From contig NZ_JABBPC010000012.1 of assembly GCF_012927485.1 (NCBI RefSeq), forward strand, positions 62,001-126,000: a stretch of DNA of 64,000 bases. Direction: 5' to 3'. The stretch comes from Polaromonas sp. (GTDB taxonomy: Bacteria; Pseudomonadota; Gammaproteobacteria; Burkholderiales; Burkholderiaceae_C). A program made the translations under genes and the position numbers. Shown here piece after piece: positions 18,568 to 26,701 of this stretch. The notes beneath the pieces are model-generated. The model was not told the DNA's origin, did no database searches, and worked only from the letters and a program-made list of their open reading frames with translations. How positions within the stretch are numbered: the stretch's first letter is position 1; each line of letters starts with the position of its first letter.

Positions 18568-19538
18568 GCCGCTTCCTTTCCCGCAGCGGGGACATCACGG
18601 AGGCGCGCTCTCCAGCGCGTCGCCATGCCCCAAAGACCGGTTCGGAAAAAACGCGCAAACAGGATCACAGAGGCTGAAAATACGATCAGCTGGATACCGC
18701 CCAGTTCCCGCAGCCATTCAGACGATAGATAAACAAGAAGCGCGCCGAGAATGGGGCCTGTCAGGGTACCAATACCGCCAATGACGACCATGGAGATCAC
18801 CAAACCGGTCTGCAGCAACAGACCGAGTTCCGGGCTAACCAGCTGGCTGAACGTTCCATACAGCCCGCCGGCAAGGCCACAGATCGCGCATGACAAACCG
18901 AACGCAAGGGTTTTATAACGCACAACATCGATACCGCGGCTTTCGGCACCGGTGGGGTCGTCACGAATCGCGAGCCAGAAACGCCCCGTGCGCGCACGCA
19001 TCAGCAGATAAAGCCCGACCAGCGTGAACAGCAGCACGAAGAGAAAAATATAGTAATACCCGACCCGGCTTTCCATCAAAGTGGGCACATTCAGACCCTG
19101 ATCCCCTCGCGTAAATTCGTTGGAGTTGCTGATGACAACGCGCGCGATCTCCGCGAACGAGAGCGTTGTCAGCGACAGATAGGGGCCGCGCAAACGAAGA
19201 ATCAACCGCCCCAAGACCCACCCGATCAGCGCCGTCCCAAGCACCGCGGCCGGAAGTCCGATTGCAAGCGGCGCTTGCCAGTGATAGTTTAGTAATCCGA
19301 CGGTGTAGGCACCCAACATGGCGAATGCCGCCGGTGCCAGCGAAAACTGTCCGGTAAATCCAGCCAACAGGTTCCAGCCCATCGCCAACATGGCGAAATA
19401 CATGCTGACAATCAGTATCCCGAGCGTATAAGGCGACGTCACGAACAGCGGGATGGCGGCCAGGAGCACCAATAACCCCAGCGCCGCCCGAAAATCCGTA
19501 CGCAGCCGATTGGCCCAGAGGTTGCGCGGGGTACTCAT
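18564..19538 (-). CDS. livM: branched-chain-type ABC transporter permease (LivM-like)
   Basis: 324 residues with about nine hydrophobic segments and the family hallmarks LAGFTGQFSLAPAAF near the N-terminus and GGIGTLTGPILGALL near the C-terminus. Inner-membrane permease subunit pairing with LivH. Overlaps livH and livG by 4 bases each. The charged, basic C-terminus (about 20 residues) is cytoplasmic. Confidence 0.92.
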   Translation of the reverse strand: MSTPRNLWANRLRTDFRAALGLLVLLAAIPLFVTSPYTLGILIVSMYFAMLAMGWNLLAGFTGQFSLAPAAFAMLGAYTVGLLNYHWQAPLAIGLPAAVLGTALIGWVLGRLILRLRGPYLSLTTLSFAEIARVVISNSNEFTRGDQGLNVPTLMESRVGYYYIFLFVLLFTLVGLYLLMRARTGRFWLAIRDDPTGAESRGIDVVRYKTLAFGLSCAICGLAGGLYGTFSQLVSPELGLLLQTGLVISMVVIGGIGTLTGPILGALLVYLSSEWLRELGGIQLIVFSASVILFARFFRTGLWGMATRWRARLRDVPAAGKEAA

Positions 19539-20425
19539 ACTTCACGTCCTTTCTCTCCGAAGAGCCCTTGCGGACGAAATATCAAAACCAGAATCAGCAG
19601 CAGCAATCCAAAGGCGTCGCGGTAGGCATAGGACACATAGACCGCGAAGAATGCCTCAAACACGCCGAGCACCAGGGCGGCCACCATCGCACCCCAAATG
19701 GAACCCATGCCGCCGAGTACGACGATGACATAGGACTTGATCGCCGGAAAAGCCCCGACATCCGGGGTCGGGTTAATCACCGGTGCCAGCAAGGCGCCTG
19801 ACAGTGCCGCCAGCAGACCAGCGATAGAAAAAATCATGCTGGTCGTGCGGGTGGCGTCAATGCCGGCCAGCGAAGCGCCGAGCCGGTTTTGTGCAACCGC
19901 CTGAATCTGACGACCCCACAAGGAGCGCTTGATGAACAAGGCCAAGCCGCTCAGCAGCGCCACCGAAATGCCCGCAGCAATCAGCTTCTGACCATTGAGA
20001 ACAACCGGGCCTAATATAAAACGAGAAGTTTCAATCAGCTCCGGGCCACGGTAGGGGTAGGGGCCGACGACCTTGTCCACGAGATTGATCAGCAGCAGCG
20101 ACAGGCCGAACGTGACGACGACGGCATATTCATCTTTCATGATGCTCCAACTGCCATACCCCGTGTACAGAGGCCGCATTAAGGTGCGCTCGACCAGCCA
20201 CCCGAGCGCTGCGCCTATGGCCGCAGCGGCGGGCAACGCGATCCACGGCGACACCCCCAATTTCAGCGCAATCAGTACATACGCATAAGCCCCCACCATG
20301 TAGAACTCGCCGTGCGCGAAATTCACCACTTTCAGGACGCCAAAAATCATAGCCAGTCCGACCGCCATAAGCGCGTAGAACAAGCCAAAAATTAGCCCGT
20401 TGATGAGAAGGTCAAGTGCCAGCAT
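19535..20425 (-). CDS. livH: branched-chain-type ABC transporter permease (LivH-like)
   Basis: 296 residues and strongly hydrophobic throughout. Family features seen: GLFYALMAVGLAMIFGVLKVVNFAHGEF at the N-terminus (positions ~14-41) and the conserved GGMGSIWGAMVAALVLG near 233. Forms the membrane channel with LivM. Starts 9 bases after the amidase stop, inside the same transcript. Confidence 0.93.
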   Translation of the reverse strand: MLALDLLINGLIFGLFYALMAVGLAMIFGVLKVVNFAHGEFYMVGAYAYVLIALKLGVSPWIALPAAAAIGAALGWLVERTLMRPLYTGYGSWSIMKDEYAVVVTFGLSLLLINLVDKVVGPYPYRGPELIETSRFILGPVVLNGQKLIAAGISVALLSGLALFIKRSLWGRQIQAVAQNRLGASLAGIDATRTTSMIFSIAGLLAALSGALLAPVINPTPDVGAFPAIKSYVIVVLGGMGSIWGAMVAALVLGVFEAFFAVYVSYAYRDAFGLLLLILVLIFRPQGLFGEKGREV

Positions 20426-20433
20426 GAAACTCC

Positions 20434-21942
20434 TTAGGACTGTTGGGCAAGCGGATGCTGATTTCGCCAGGGGGACAAGTGCTCCAGCCGCGCGGCCACG
20501 GCCAGCACCTGCCAGTCACTGCCGCCTTTCCCGATGAGTTGCAGCGCTAGCGGCACACCGTCCGGCGTCAGGTTCCACGGGACGGAAATTGCGGGCAAGC
20601 CGGTCAGATTGAAGGGCATCGTCAGTTGGGTTACTGCGGTGTGAAGCGGATATGACGCCCCTTCGATTTCGACTTGGGCCGCACCAACCGGTGGCGCGGG
20701 TACCCGCATCGTTGGGCAGAGCAGGAAATCGGCCTGACCAAACGCAGCGTTGACGTTTTCGGCCAGTTGGCGCCGCATTTTTTGGGCCTTCACATACCAA
20801 TGGCCAGGCAAAAAATTACCGATTTCGAGTCGCGTCCTGACGTCTTCGCCAAGCGCTTCGCCGCGCTGCTGCAACAGCTCGGAGTAAGTTGCGCTGGCTT
20901 CGGCGCAAATGGTGTTGAATTGAATAGAAGGGGCGGCGTCCATGCCGTCGATCTGCGCCACCGAGCAGTTTGCGCCGTCTTGTGCGAGGGCGCTCATGGC
21001 CTCTGCGACAGCCTGCCGCAAGGTCGGATCGACGGGATGGTCGAAGTATCCGGTCAACCGGGCAATTCTGCGTCCTGCCAGGCTGCGATACTGCCAAGCC
21101 GGGATAGCAGGCAAGTCCAACATGGCGGCAAACACTGCGGCAGTATCGGCAACCGTACGACCCATGGGGCCAACGTGGTCCAGCGAGGGCGAGAGGTCCA
21201 TCACCCCCGCGCGAGGCAGCACATCGTAAGTGGGCTTGAAACCGACGACGCCGCAACAGGCTGCGGGCACCCGGATGGAACCCGCCGTATCGGTTCCGAG
21301 GGCGCCATTGACGATGCCAGCGGAAATAGCGGCAGCGGATCCGCCGCTAGAGCCGCCCGGAATTCGGTCCAGCGCGACCGGGTTCACTACCCGACCAAAG
21401 CGCGGATTGTCGCTGGTGATGCCGTACGCCAGCTCATGCAGATTGGTGGCACCCATAAAAACCGCCCCCGCACGCCGAAGTCTCGCAACGACCTCGGCAT
21501 CCCGCTGCGCCGGCTTGCCATCCACGGCCGCGCTGCCGCCGCTCGTTGGGGCACCGTTGATCGCAATCAGGTCCTTAACCGCAACCGGCATCCCCGCCAA
21601 AAATCCGGGCTCATGCGGCGGCGCCTGGTCGGACAGCCAGGTGAACATTTTCCATCCCTGCAAATCCCTGGCGCGCGCTAACGCATCAAGGACCAATGCA
21701 GGCGAAGTCGCGACAACAGGGTGTGCCAAATCCGGAACGCCGTCTGGCATCGGCATCGGCCCCGGCCGTGCCACATAGGCCGGACAGGCCGGAAGCAAGT
21801 GCGCTCGAAAATAAAGAATCTCCGGACGATTGACCTCAAGGCGCTGTGCCCATCGCGCCGCTCTGTCCGGATGCCCGTAGCCAAGCCAATCGGAATAGCC
21901 GACCAACATTTCACTCAACTTGCTCACAGCAGTACCGATCAA
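20434..21942 (-). CDS. amidase-signature family amidase
   Basis: 502 residues. The triad is complete and canonical: K123 in AVKDL, S198 in GGSSGGSAAA, and nucleophile S222 in GTDTAGSIRVPA. The ~90-residue N-terminal extension before the core is longer than in small amidases and resembles those with an extra helical region. A second in-frame ATG at codon 12 is a possible start. It lies between the substrate-binding protein gene and the permease genes of the importer, an arrangement typical when the hydrolase acts directly on the imported compound. Substrate unknown; GatA function is excluded because no gatB or gatC is adjacent. Confidence 0.9.
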   Translation of the reverse strand: MIGTAVSKLSEMLVGYSDWLGYGHPDRAARWAQRLEVNRPEILYFRAHLLPACPAYVARPGPMPMPDGVPDLAHPVVATSPALVLDALARARDLQGWKMFTWLSDQAPPHEPGFLAGMPVAVKDLIAINGAPTSGGSAAVDGKPAQRDAEVVARLRRAGAVFMGATNLHELAYGITSDNPRFGRVVNPVALDRIPGGSSGGSAAAISAGIVNGALGTDTAGSIRVPAACCGVVGFKPTYDVLPRAGVMDLSPSLDHVGPMGRTVADTAAVFAAMLDLPAIPAWQYRSLAGRRIARLTGYFDHPVDPTLRQAVAEAMSALAQDGANCSVAQIDGMDAAPSIQFNTICAEASATYSELLQQRGEALGEDVRTRLEIGNFLPGHWYVKAQKMRRQLAENVNAAFGQADFLLCPTMRVPAPPVGAAQVEIEGASYPLHTAVTQLTMPFNLTGLPAISVPWNLTPDGVPLALQLIGKGGSDWQVLAVAARLEHLSPWRNQHPLAQQS

Positions 21943-21984
21943 GGAAGACGGCCCAGCCCGCGCAGGCCAGGCCGCAATGAACTT

Positions 21985-23190
21985 TTATTTGACAGGCTTT
22001 TGCAGTTTGCCGACATTCAGCGGCTGACCGGGCCCTTGAATCAGATTAGTTTTCGATACTGGCTGATTGACTTCGGTGAGCTGGTAATTGACATACGGAA
22101 TATCCACCCACTGCTGAAAGGTGATACCCGGTTGGCTGGAAAACTGGAAGGGTCCTCGCACGCCGTCGTATTTCATGGTTTGCAGCGTTTTGATGAGGGT
22201 CGCCGGATCAGTACTCTTGCCTTGCCGGATCGCCTCCACAATCAAAAACAATGAATCGGCAGCCTGGAAAATCAGCCGGTTCGGTTCGCCCTTGGTGCGC
22301 TTTGTATATTCTGCCGAAACCTCCTGCCCTAACTTCGGCATGGGCATTTGGGGGTGGTAAAGACCAAAGGAAAGCATGTACTTGCCGGCATTCTTTACGT
22401 TTTGCCAGAAGTCAGGGTAGTCGGCCAGACCGGCACCGTCATACATCCAGGTTTTAGGGCTGGGCGCCACGCCCTGCTCGTAAAGCTGGTTCATCAGAAT
22501 ATAAGCGGCTGGCGGCAACATGACATTGACCACCATGTCGGGCGGATTTGCACGCAAGGCGAGAATCGCAGGCGTGAAATCCTTGCCGGCGCGATCCAAT
22601 GTCTCGTACTTGTAATCGACCTGCGGCGCTTTGACCTTAATCAGCTCTCCCATCAACTTGGCCTGGCCTATACCGTAATCGGTGTTCTCTGCAAAGGCGA
22701 CCACACGCTTGACGCCCATGGCACTGATTGTTTCGGCCATTGCAGTCGATACCCGGGTGTTGTAATTGCCCGGATTGAAGACTTGGACATACCCCTTTTT
22801 ACGCACATCGTCAGACCAGCAATTGGTGTTGACGTAAGGCACGTTGTAGCGGTGTGCAACTTCGATTTCCGCCAGACACACCGAGCTTTGATGACCGCCC
22901 GTGATCGCGACGACCTTGTCCTTGACGATCAGTTTTTCGGTTGCCGACCTCCCTTTTTCGGGAATCCCCTGATTGTCTTCATAGATCAACTTGATCGGCC
23001 GCCCCAGCACGCCGCCTTTGGCATTGATCATGTCCTTCATGATCTCTACGCCGTCTTTAACCTGCATTCCCTGCACTACCGAACCCGGCGGCGACTGCGC
23101 GATGCTGATCCCGATGGCAATCGGCTCCTGCGCATAAACAGCACTGCCGAGAAAGGCTATCAGCAAGGGAGCCAAGATGTTTCGTTGCAT
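21985..23190 (-). CDS. branched-chain-type ABC transporter substrate-binding protein
   Basis: 401 residues, periplasmic-binding protein of the LivJ/LivK (peripla_BP_6) class. The signal peptide ends near VYA-QEP (residue ~20). Seen: early VVQGMQVKDGVEIMKDMINAKGG region, GGHQSSVCLA, and a C-terminal half with IFQAADSLFLIVEAIRQG. It is the first gene of the nine-gene minus-strand operon and captures the imported ligand. The promoter region (23191-23319) is shared with the divergent regulator and contains the palindromic operator at 23251-23267. The cysteines at the ligand lobe (SSVCLA, NTNCWSDD) are unusual for leucine-binding homologues and fit a different ligand. Confidence 0.92.
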   Translation of the reverse strand: MQRNILAPLLIAFLGSAVYAQEPIAIGISIAQSPPGSVVQGMQVKDGVEIMKDMINAKGGVLGRPIKLIYEDNQGIPEKGRSATEKLIVKDKVVAITGGHQSSVCLAEIEVAHRYNVPYVNTNCWSDDVRKKGYVQVFNPGNYNTRVSTAMAETISAMGVKRVVAFAENTDYGIGQAKLMGELIKVKAPQVDYKYETLDRAGKDFTPAILALRANPPDMVVNVMLPPAAYILMNQLYEQGVAPSPKTWMYDGAGLADYPDFWQNVKNAGKYMLSFGLYHPQMPMPKLGQEVSAEYTKRTKGEPNRLIFQAADSLFLIVEAIRQGKSTDPATLIKTLQTMKYDGVRGPFQFSSQPGITFQQWVDIPYVNYQLTEVNQPVSKTNLIQGPGQPLNVGKLQKPVK

Positions 23191-23241
23191 TGTCGTCCTC
23201 CTAAGGTGGAAAATAGCGTCGTGTTCAGTTACTCTAGTTTT

Positions 23242-23267
23242 GACTGGTCCGACTGGTCTGACCAGTC
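23242..23267. promoter_or_regulatory. probable GntR/FadR-type operator
   Basis: GACTGGTC-T-GACCAGTC (23251-23267) is a perfect 17-base palindrome containing the TGGTnnnACCA core typical of FadR-subfamily operators. A second half-site, GACTGGTC, lies directly upstream at 23242-23249. It sits between the divergent importer operon (start 23190) and the regulator gene (start 23320), so it could control both. Confidence 0.7.
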
Positions 23268-23319
23268 AATATAACCGGGATTTCTTCGGTACACAACAGC
23301 AATCGAAAGACGGGAAAAA

Positions 23320-23994
23320 ATGAAAAAGAGTGCTCCGCAAAGGGCGGCCGAGGCGATCCAGCAGCGCATACGCAGCGGCAAATATCCAGTCGGCGAATCT
23401 TTGCCCGGCCAGCGGCTACTCGCGGAGCAACTGGGCGTAGGAAGGCCGGCGATTCGCGAGGCAGTTTCCGCCCTGGAGGGGCTCGGAATGCTTCAGGTCG
23501 AAGCGGGACGCGGAGTATTTGTACGAGACCCGAACGCTGCACGAGTTGCACGCTGGCGCTTTGCCAAGCAATATTCTTTGGCAGACGTCTACACAGTCAG
23601 GGCCTCCTTGGAATCCCTGTCGGCATTGCTCGCCACGAAACGTTCTACCCCTGCAGCGGTGAAGGTTCTGGATTGTCTGGCGAATAAGCTTGCCGGCGCC
23701 GTCCAATCCGGCGATCTGCTTGCGATGGCAGCCGCCGATCGCGCCTTCCATCGCAAGCTCGCGGAAGTGTCAGGCAATCCACTGCTCATGGAGATCCTCG
23801 ACGTATTCGACGTCGTGATAACCGAAGGAAGAAATCTGGCGTTTCACGATGCGAGTAGCAAACATCGCAATGCGCCCGTTCTCGAACATCGCGAGATCAT
23901 CGAAGCCATCAAATCAGGCGATGCTAACGCTGCCAGCAAAAAAATGACGACTCATATTCTTCACGCTCAAAGTCGGGCTGGGTTAGGGATTTAA
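23320..23994 (+). CDS. FadR-subfamily GntR transcriptional regulator
   Basis: 224 residues. An N-terminal winged helix-turn-helix (~5-75; LPGQRLLAEQLGVGRPAIREAVSALEGLG region) is followed by an all-helical FCD ligand-binding domain (~90-215) whose metal/ligand histidines are readable in FHRKL, EHREI and HILHA. FCD regulators usually sense a carboxylate metabolite of the pathway they control. Divergent from the amide-importer operon with a palindromic operator between them, so it is probably its repressor and autoregulates. Ribosome-binding sequence is weak (GGGAAAAA). Confidence 0.92.
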   Translation: MKKSAPQRAAEAIQQRIRSGKYPVGESLPGQRLLAEQLGVGRPAIREAVSALEGLGMLQVEAGRGVFVRDPNAARVARWRFAKQYSLADVYTVRASLESLSALLATKRSTPAAVKVLDCLANKLAGAVQSGDLLAMAAADRAFHRKLAEVSGNPLLMEILDVFDVVITEGRNLAFHDASSKHRNAPVLEHREIIEAIKSGDANAASKKMTTHILHAQSRAGLGI

Positions 23995-24449
23995 TAAAAC
24001 TTTTTTCCCGAAATACCTTTTTTGGAAAGCCTTCTTTCTTGACACTTTTACCCGATTGAGTGCGCCCTTGCACTTTGTCACCAACGGCGGGACAGCTTCC
24101 CGAATTGGACGCGTAATCATGGGAGGGAATAAGCGGTGGTGTTGATCCCCCGACAAAACTAGGGCGTTTACCTATTCAATCGGTTGCTCGCACTCAGTAG
24201 TATGGGTTTTAAACGGAAAGATTATTACGAAAAGCACCCAGGAAAATACAAACGTTTTTCCATTGCTGCCGGTGTTTTAGAGTTGCGAAGAACTTCATAA
24301 CTTGTAGTTTTTGACGCTTTGCCGGATTCAGTAGTTTTGTGGTTTTTATTTTTTTATATCCGAGACTTTATCGCGCGCCCGACAGGCTTCGACCGGCTTC
24401 TTGCTTCTTGTTTGTATAGCCCATTGGGCCATTTTCACGGAGGTTCATT
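23995..24449. other. intergenic region
   Basis: AT-richer stretch with no supportable gene. It contains T-rich tracts just after the regulator (24001-24030) that may help termination but have no GC stem. A GGAGG ribosome-binding site for the next gene lies at 24439-24443. No promoter could be assigned with confidence. Confidence 0.4.
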
Positions 24450-24728
24450 GTGAGATTCAATCTGTTTGAACGACAAGCGGACGCGCACCTTCGGAAATCC
24501 CGGGAATATCTTGGACAGGCGAATCTCGCCCGAGTTGAGCATCAAGCCGCAGCCGAGCACCATACCGCCTTGGCAAACATGTATGCGGAAAGAATCGCAA
24601 GAATTGAAGGGGAAATTAATAGTGCCCTCCAGCCCCGCTCCTTAGTGACACGTCAGCCCGTAGAGGAGCAGCTGCGCCCGACGGTCGAATCTGTTGTGGT
24701 CTATCCGTCTCGGGGCACACGCGCCTGA
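24450..24728 (+). CDS. small helical protein of unknown function
   Basis: 92 residues from GTG 24450, preceded at 6 bases by GGAGG, a strong site that decides the start. Residues 1-60 are almost entirely helix-forming and rich in Ala, Glu, Arg and His, with no transmembrane segment or signal, and look like a soluble helical hairpin or short coiled coil. The C-terminal 30 residues are Pro/Val/Arg-containing and probably disordered. Not recognised as a named family. It stands alone, ~390 bases before galE, and shows no link to it other than orientation. Confidence 0.65.
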   Translation: MRFNLFERQADAHLRKSREYLGQANLARVEHQAAAEHHTALANMYAERIARIEGEINSALQPRSLVTRQPVEEQLRPTVESVVVYPSRGTRA

Positions 24729-25118
24729 TCGGCCGGGCGGGCGTCGAGGTTTAGACGGAAAATCCGCGCCGCCAGAGCACCGTACGCCGGTGCCGGATGT
24801 GCCTGCGTCTATCGGATTGAGTTTTCTTCGCGCATAACGTGATGCAGTTAGGAAGGCGCCGCAACAAGGTGAGGTGCAAGGACTTGCCGAGCCGCTTTTG
24901 TCCTCGTGGTCGGTAAGCCCTGTTCCGACATACCGAAGCGGCTTGCGCTGACATTTTTTTTCGCCGTGTTTAAGGATACTCAAAGTGTTTTTGAATAACC
25001 AAATAAATGAACCCGGGCAGTTGCGCCCACTTTCGTAAATTTTAAAGTGCGCGTTGCCTGATTTCACCAATATCGTGACCTTTCCTTTCATAATTTACAG
25101 GCTTCTTGGCCTTTTACA
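24729..25118. other. intergenic region upstream of galE
   Basis: About 390 bases with no supportable gene. It should hold the promoter of the galE/EPS arm. A minus-strand frame here runs across the preceding gene and has no recognisable product. Confidence 0.4.
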
Positions 25119-26231
25119 ATGACTGCCTTTAATCAGACCGTACTACTGACCGGTGGCGCTGGCTATATCGGCAGCCATACTTTTATGGCGCTGAGCGATG
25201 CGGGATTTACACCCGTCATCCTCGACGACTTTTCCAACAGCCATCCTGCGGTGCTGGACCGGTTAGCGCACCTGACCGGGCAGCGTGTACTGTGCGAGCG
25301 GGGCAGCGTCATCGACACCGGCTTTGTTGCACAGGTCATTCGCCGCCACCAGTGTGTTGCGGTAATTCACTTCGCCGGTTTCAAGGCGGTGGGAGAAAGC
25401 GTCCAACAACCTCTTAAGTACTATCACAACAATGTCGGCGGCCTCGTCAGCGTACTGCAGGCGATGCAAACAGCCGGTTGCCAGTCAATAGTCTTTTCTT
25501 CCAGCGCTACGGTCTATGGCGATCCGGACAACGTTCCAATCACTGAGCAGTGTCCCTGTGCGCCGGAAAGTCCTTATGCCCATACCAAACTGATGTGCGA
25601 GGATATTTTGACCTCCTTGCGTGCCTCCGATCCGGCTTGGCGCGTCGGCATACTTCGTTACTTCAATCCTGTCGGGGCGCACCCGAGTGGGCTGATCGGT
25701 GAGGATCCGGATGGCATTCCAAACAATCTGATGCCGTATGTGACTCAGGTGGCGGTTGGCAGGCGTGACAAGCTCAATGTGTTTGGCAACGACTACCCGA
25801 CGCCTGATGGAACAGGGATACGCGACTACCTTCATGTGACGGATCTGGCAGAAGGCCATGTGGCCGCTGTCCGCGCATTGCTCGCGCGTCATGACAGCTT
25901 TACAGTCAATCTCGGCACCGGCGAAGGGACCAGTGTGCTCGGCGTATTGCATGCCTTCGAGCGCGCGAGTGGCCGACCCATTCCCTTCGAATTCGCGCCG
26001 CGTCGCGCCGGCGATGTGGCCGAGTATTTCGCCGACGTATCGTTGGCGAAAACCCTGTTGAACTGGCGCGCGCTGCGCACCATTGACGACATGTGCCGCG
26101 ATTCTTGGCATTGGCAGCAAAGTAACCCCGACGGCTACAGGAACATGGCACCTCATGATTTGAATGTTCTCCAGACGAACTCCCTGCTTTCAAATCACGA
26201 CGGATCTCGCCAGCCTGCGGCATCCGCCTAG
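25119..26231 (+). CDS. galE: UDP-glucose 4-epimerase
   Basis: 370 residues. Interconverts UDP-glucose and UDP-galactose to supply sugar nucleotides for the EPS. Seen: Rossmann TGGAGYIGSH (11-20), catalytic SSSATVYG and YAHTK (Y-x-x-x-K), and RYFNPVGAHPSGLIGEDP with IPNNLMPYVTQVAVG, typical of bacterial GalE. About 30 residues longer than E. coli GalE because of a Ser/Asn-rich C-terminal tail that looks disordered. No strong ribosome-binding site is visible before ATG 25119. Opens the plus-strand arm of the EPS locus. Confidence 0.95.
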   Translation: MTAFNQTVLLTGGAGYIGSHTFMALSDAGFTPVILDDFSNSHPAVLDRLAHLTGQRVLCERGSVIDTGFVAQVIRRHQCVAVIHFAGFKAVGESVQQPLKYYHNNVGGLVSVLQAMQTAGCQSIVFSSSATVYGDPDNVPITEQCPCAPESPYAHTKLMCEDILTSLRASDPAWRVGILRYFNPVGAHPSGLIGEDPDGIPNNLMPYVTQVAVGRRDKLNVFGNDYPTPDGTGIRDYLHVTDLAEGHVAAVRALLARHDSFTVNLGTGEGTSVLGVLHAFERASGRPIPFEFAPRRAGDVAEYFADVSLAKTLLNWRALRTIDDMCRDSWHWQQSNPDGYRNMAPHDLNVLQTNSLLSNHDGSRQPAASA

Positions 26232-26375
26232 AAACAATCCAGCCATGCCAACTTTACATAGCATTGCGCAGCTGTCTCCAAATGAGAAAAGCGCGCCTTC
26301 TTGAGCCGTTCGGGCTATTGCTCATTACGACACCGCCCCTCAAACTCCGTCCCTTCAGCAACCGAGGAGAAATCC

Positions 26376-26699
26376 GTGTTTCGCCCCCTGTTATCACTAG
26401 TTCTTGCCGCTGCCGTTGCTACAGCTTCCGCTTCCGCTTCGATCCTGCCTGTCCCGCCTATGACCTCCGGCGCTCCTGCATCTTCCCCGACAGGACAGAT
26501 AAAGCTGCAGTCTCAAGCCAAATCTATAAAGGTCAGCACGATTCCGGTTGCTGGTCAGGGCCGCGGCGTTGCCCCTCATTCTGAGCAAGACCAAGCCAGC
26601 ACCAATGGGTCCGGATGGCGCGCTTACGGCACGCCCCTGTCCGCCCTGGTACTGATGGCAATTATTGCTTTTCGGCGCCGTAAAGCGGACAGGCATTGA
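26376..26699 (+). CDS. small exported protein with C-terminal membrane anchor
   Basis: 107 residues from GTG 26376, chosen because GAGGAGA ends 5 bases upstream and the frame then opens with a clean signal peptide (FRPLLSLVLAAAVATASASA). The middle is Pro/Ser/Gln-rich and probably disordered. The C-terminus (~84-107) is a hydrophobic helix followed by FRRRKADRH. The hydrophobic helix plus basic tail recalls exosortase-sorted proteins, but the PEP motif is absent (GTPLSAL instead). It ends 2 bases before the flippase start codon, so it belongs to the EPS operon. Function unknown. Confidence 0.6.
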   Translation: MFRPLLSLVLAAAVATASASASILPVPPMTSGAPASSPTGQIKLQSQAKSIKVSTIPVAGQGRGVAPHSEQDQASTNGSGWRAYGTPLSALVLMAIIAFRRRKADRH

Positions 26700-26701
26700 G
26701 C

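Noticed and set aside
22348-23274. 308-codon plus-strand frame
   Set aside because: Antisense to the substrate-binding protein gene and runs through the divergent promoter and operator; no family similarity.
24202-24300. 32-codon lysine/arginine-rich plus-strand frame (MGFKRKDYYEKH start)
   Set aside because: No ribosome-binding site and no recognised family; too short to support.
24642-25091. 149-codon minus-strand frame before galE
   Set aside because: Overlaps the well-supported small plus-strand gene and has no recognisable product.
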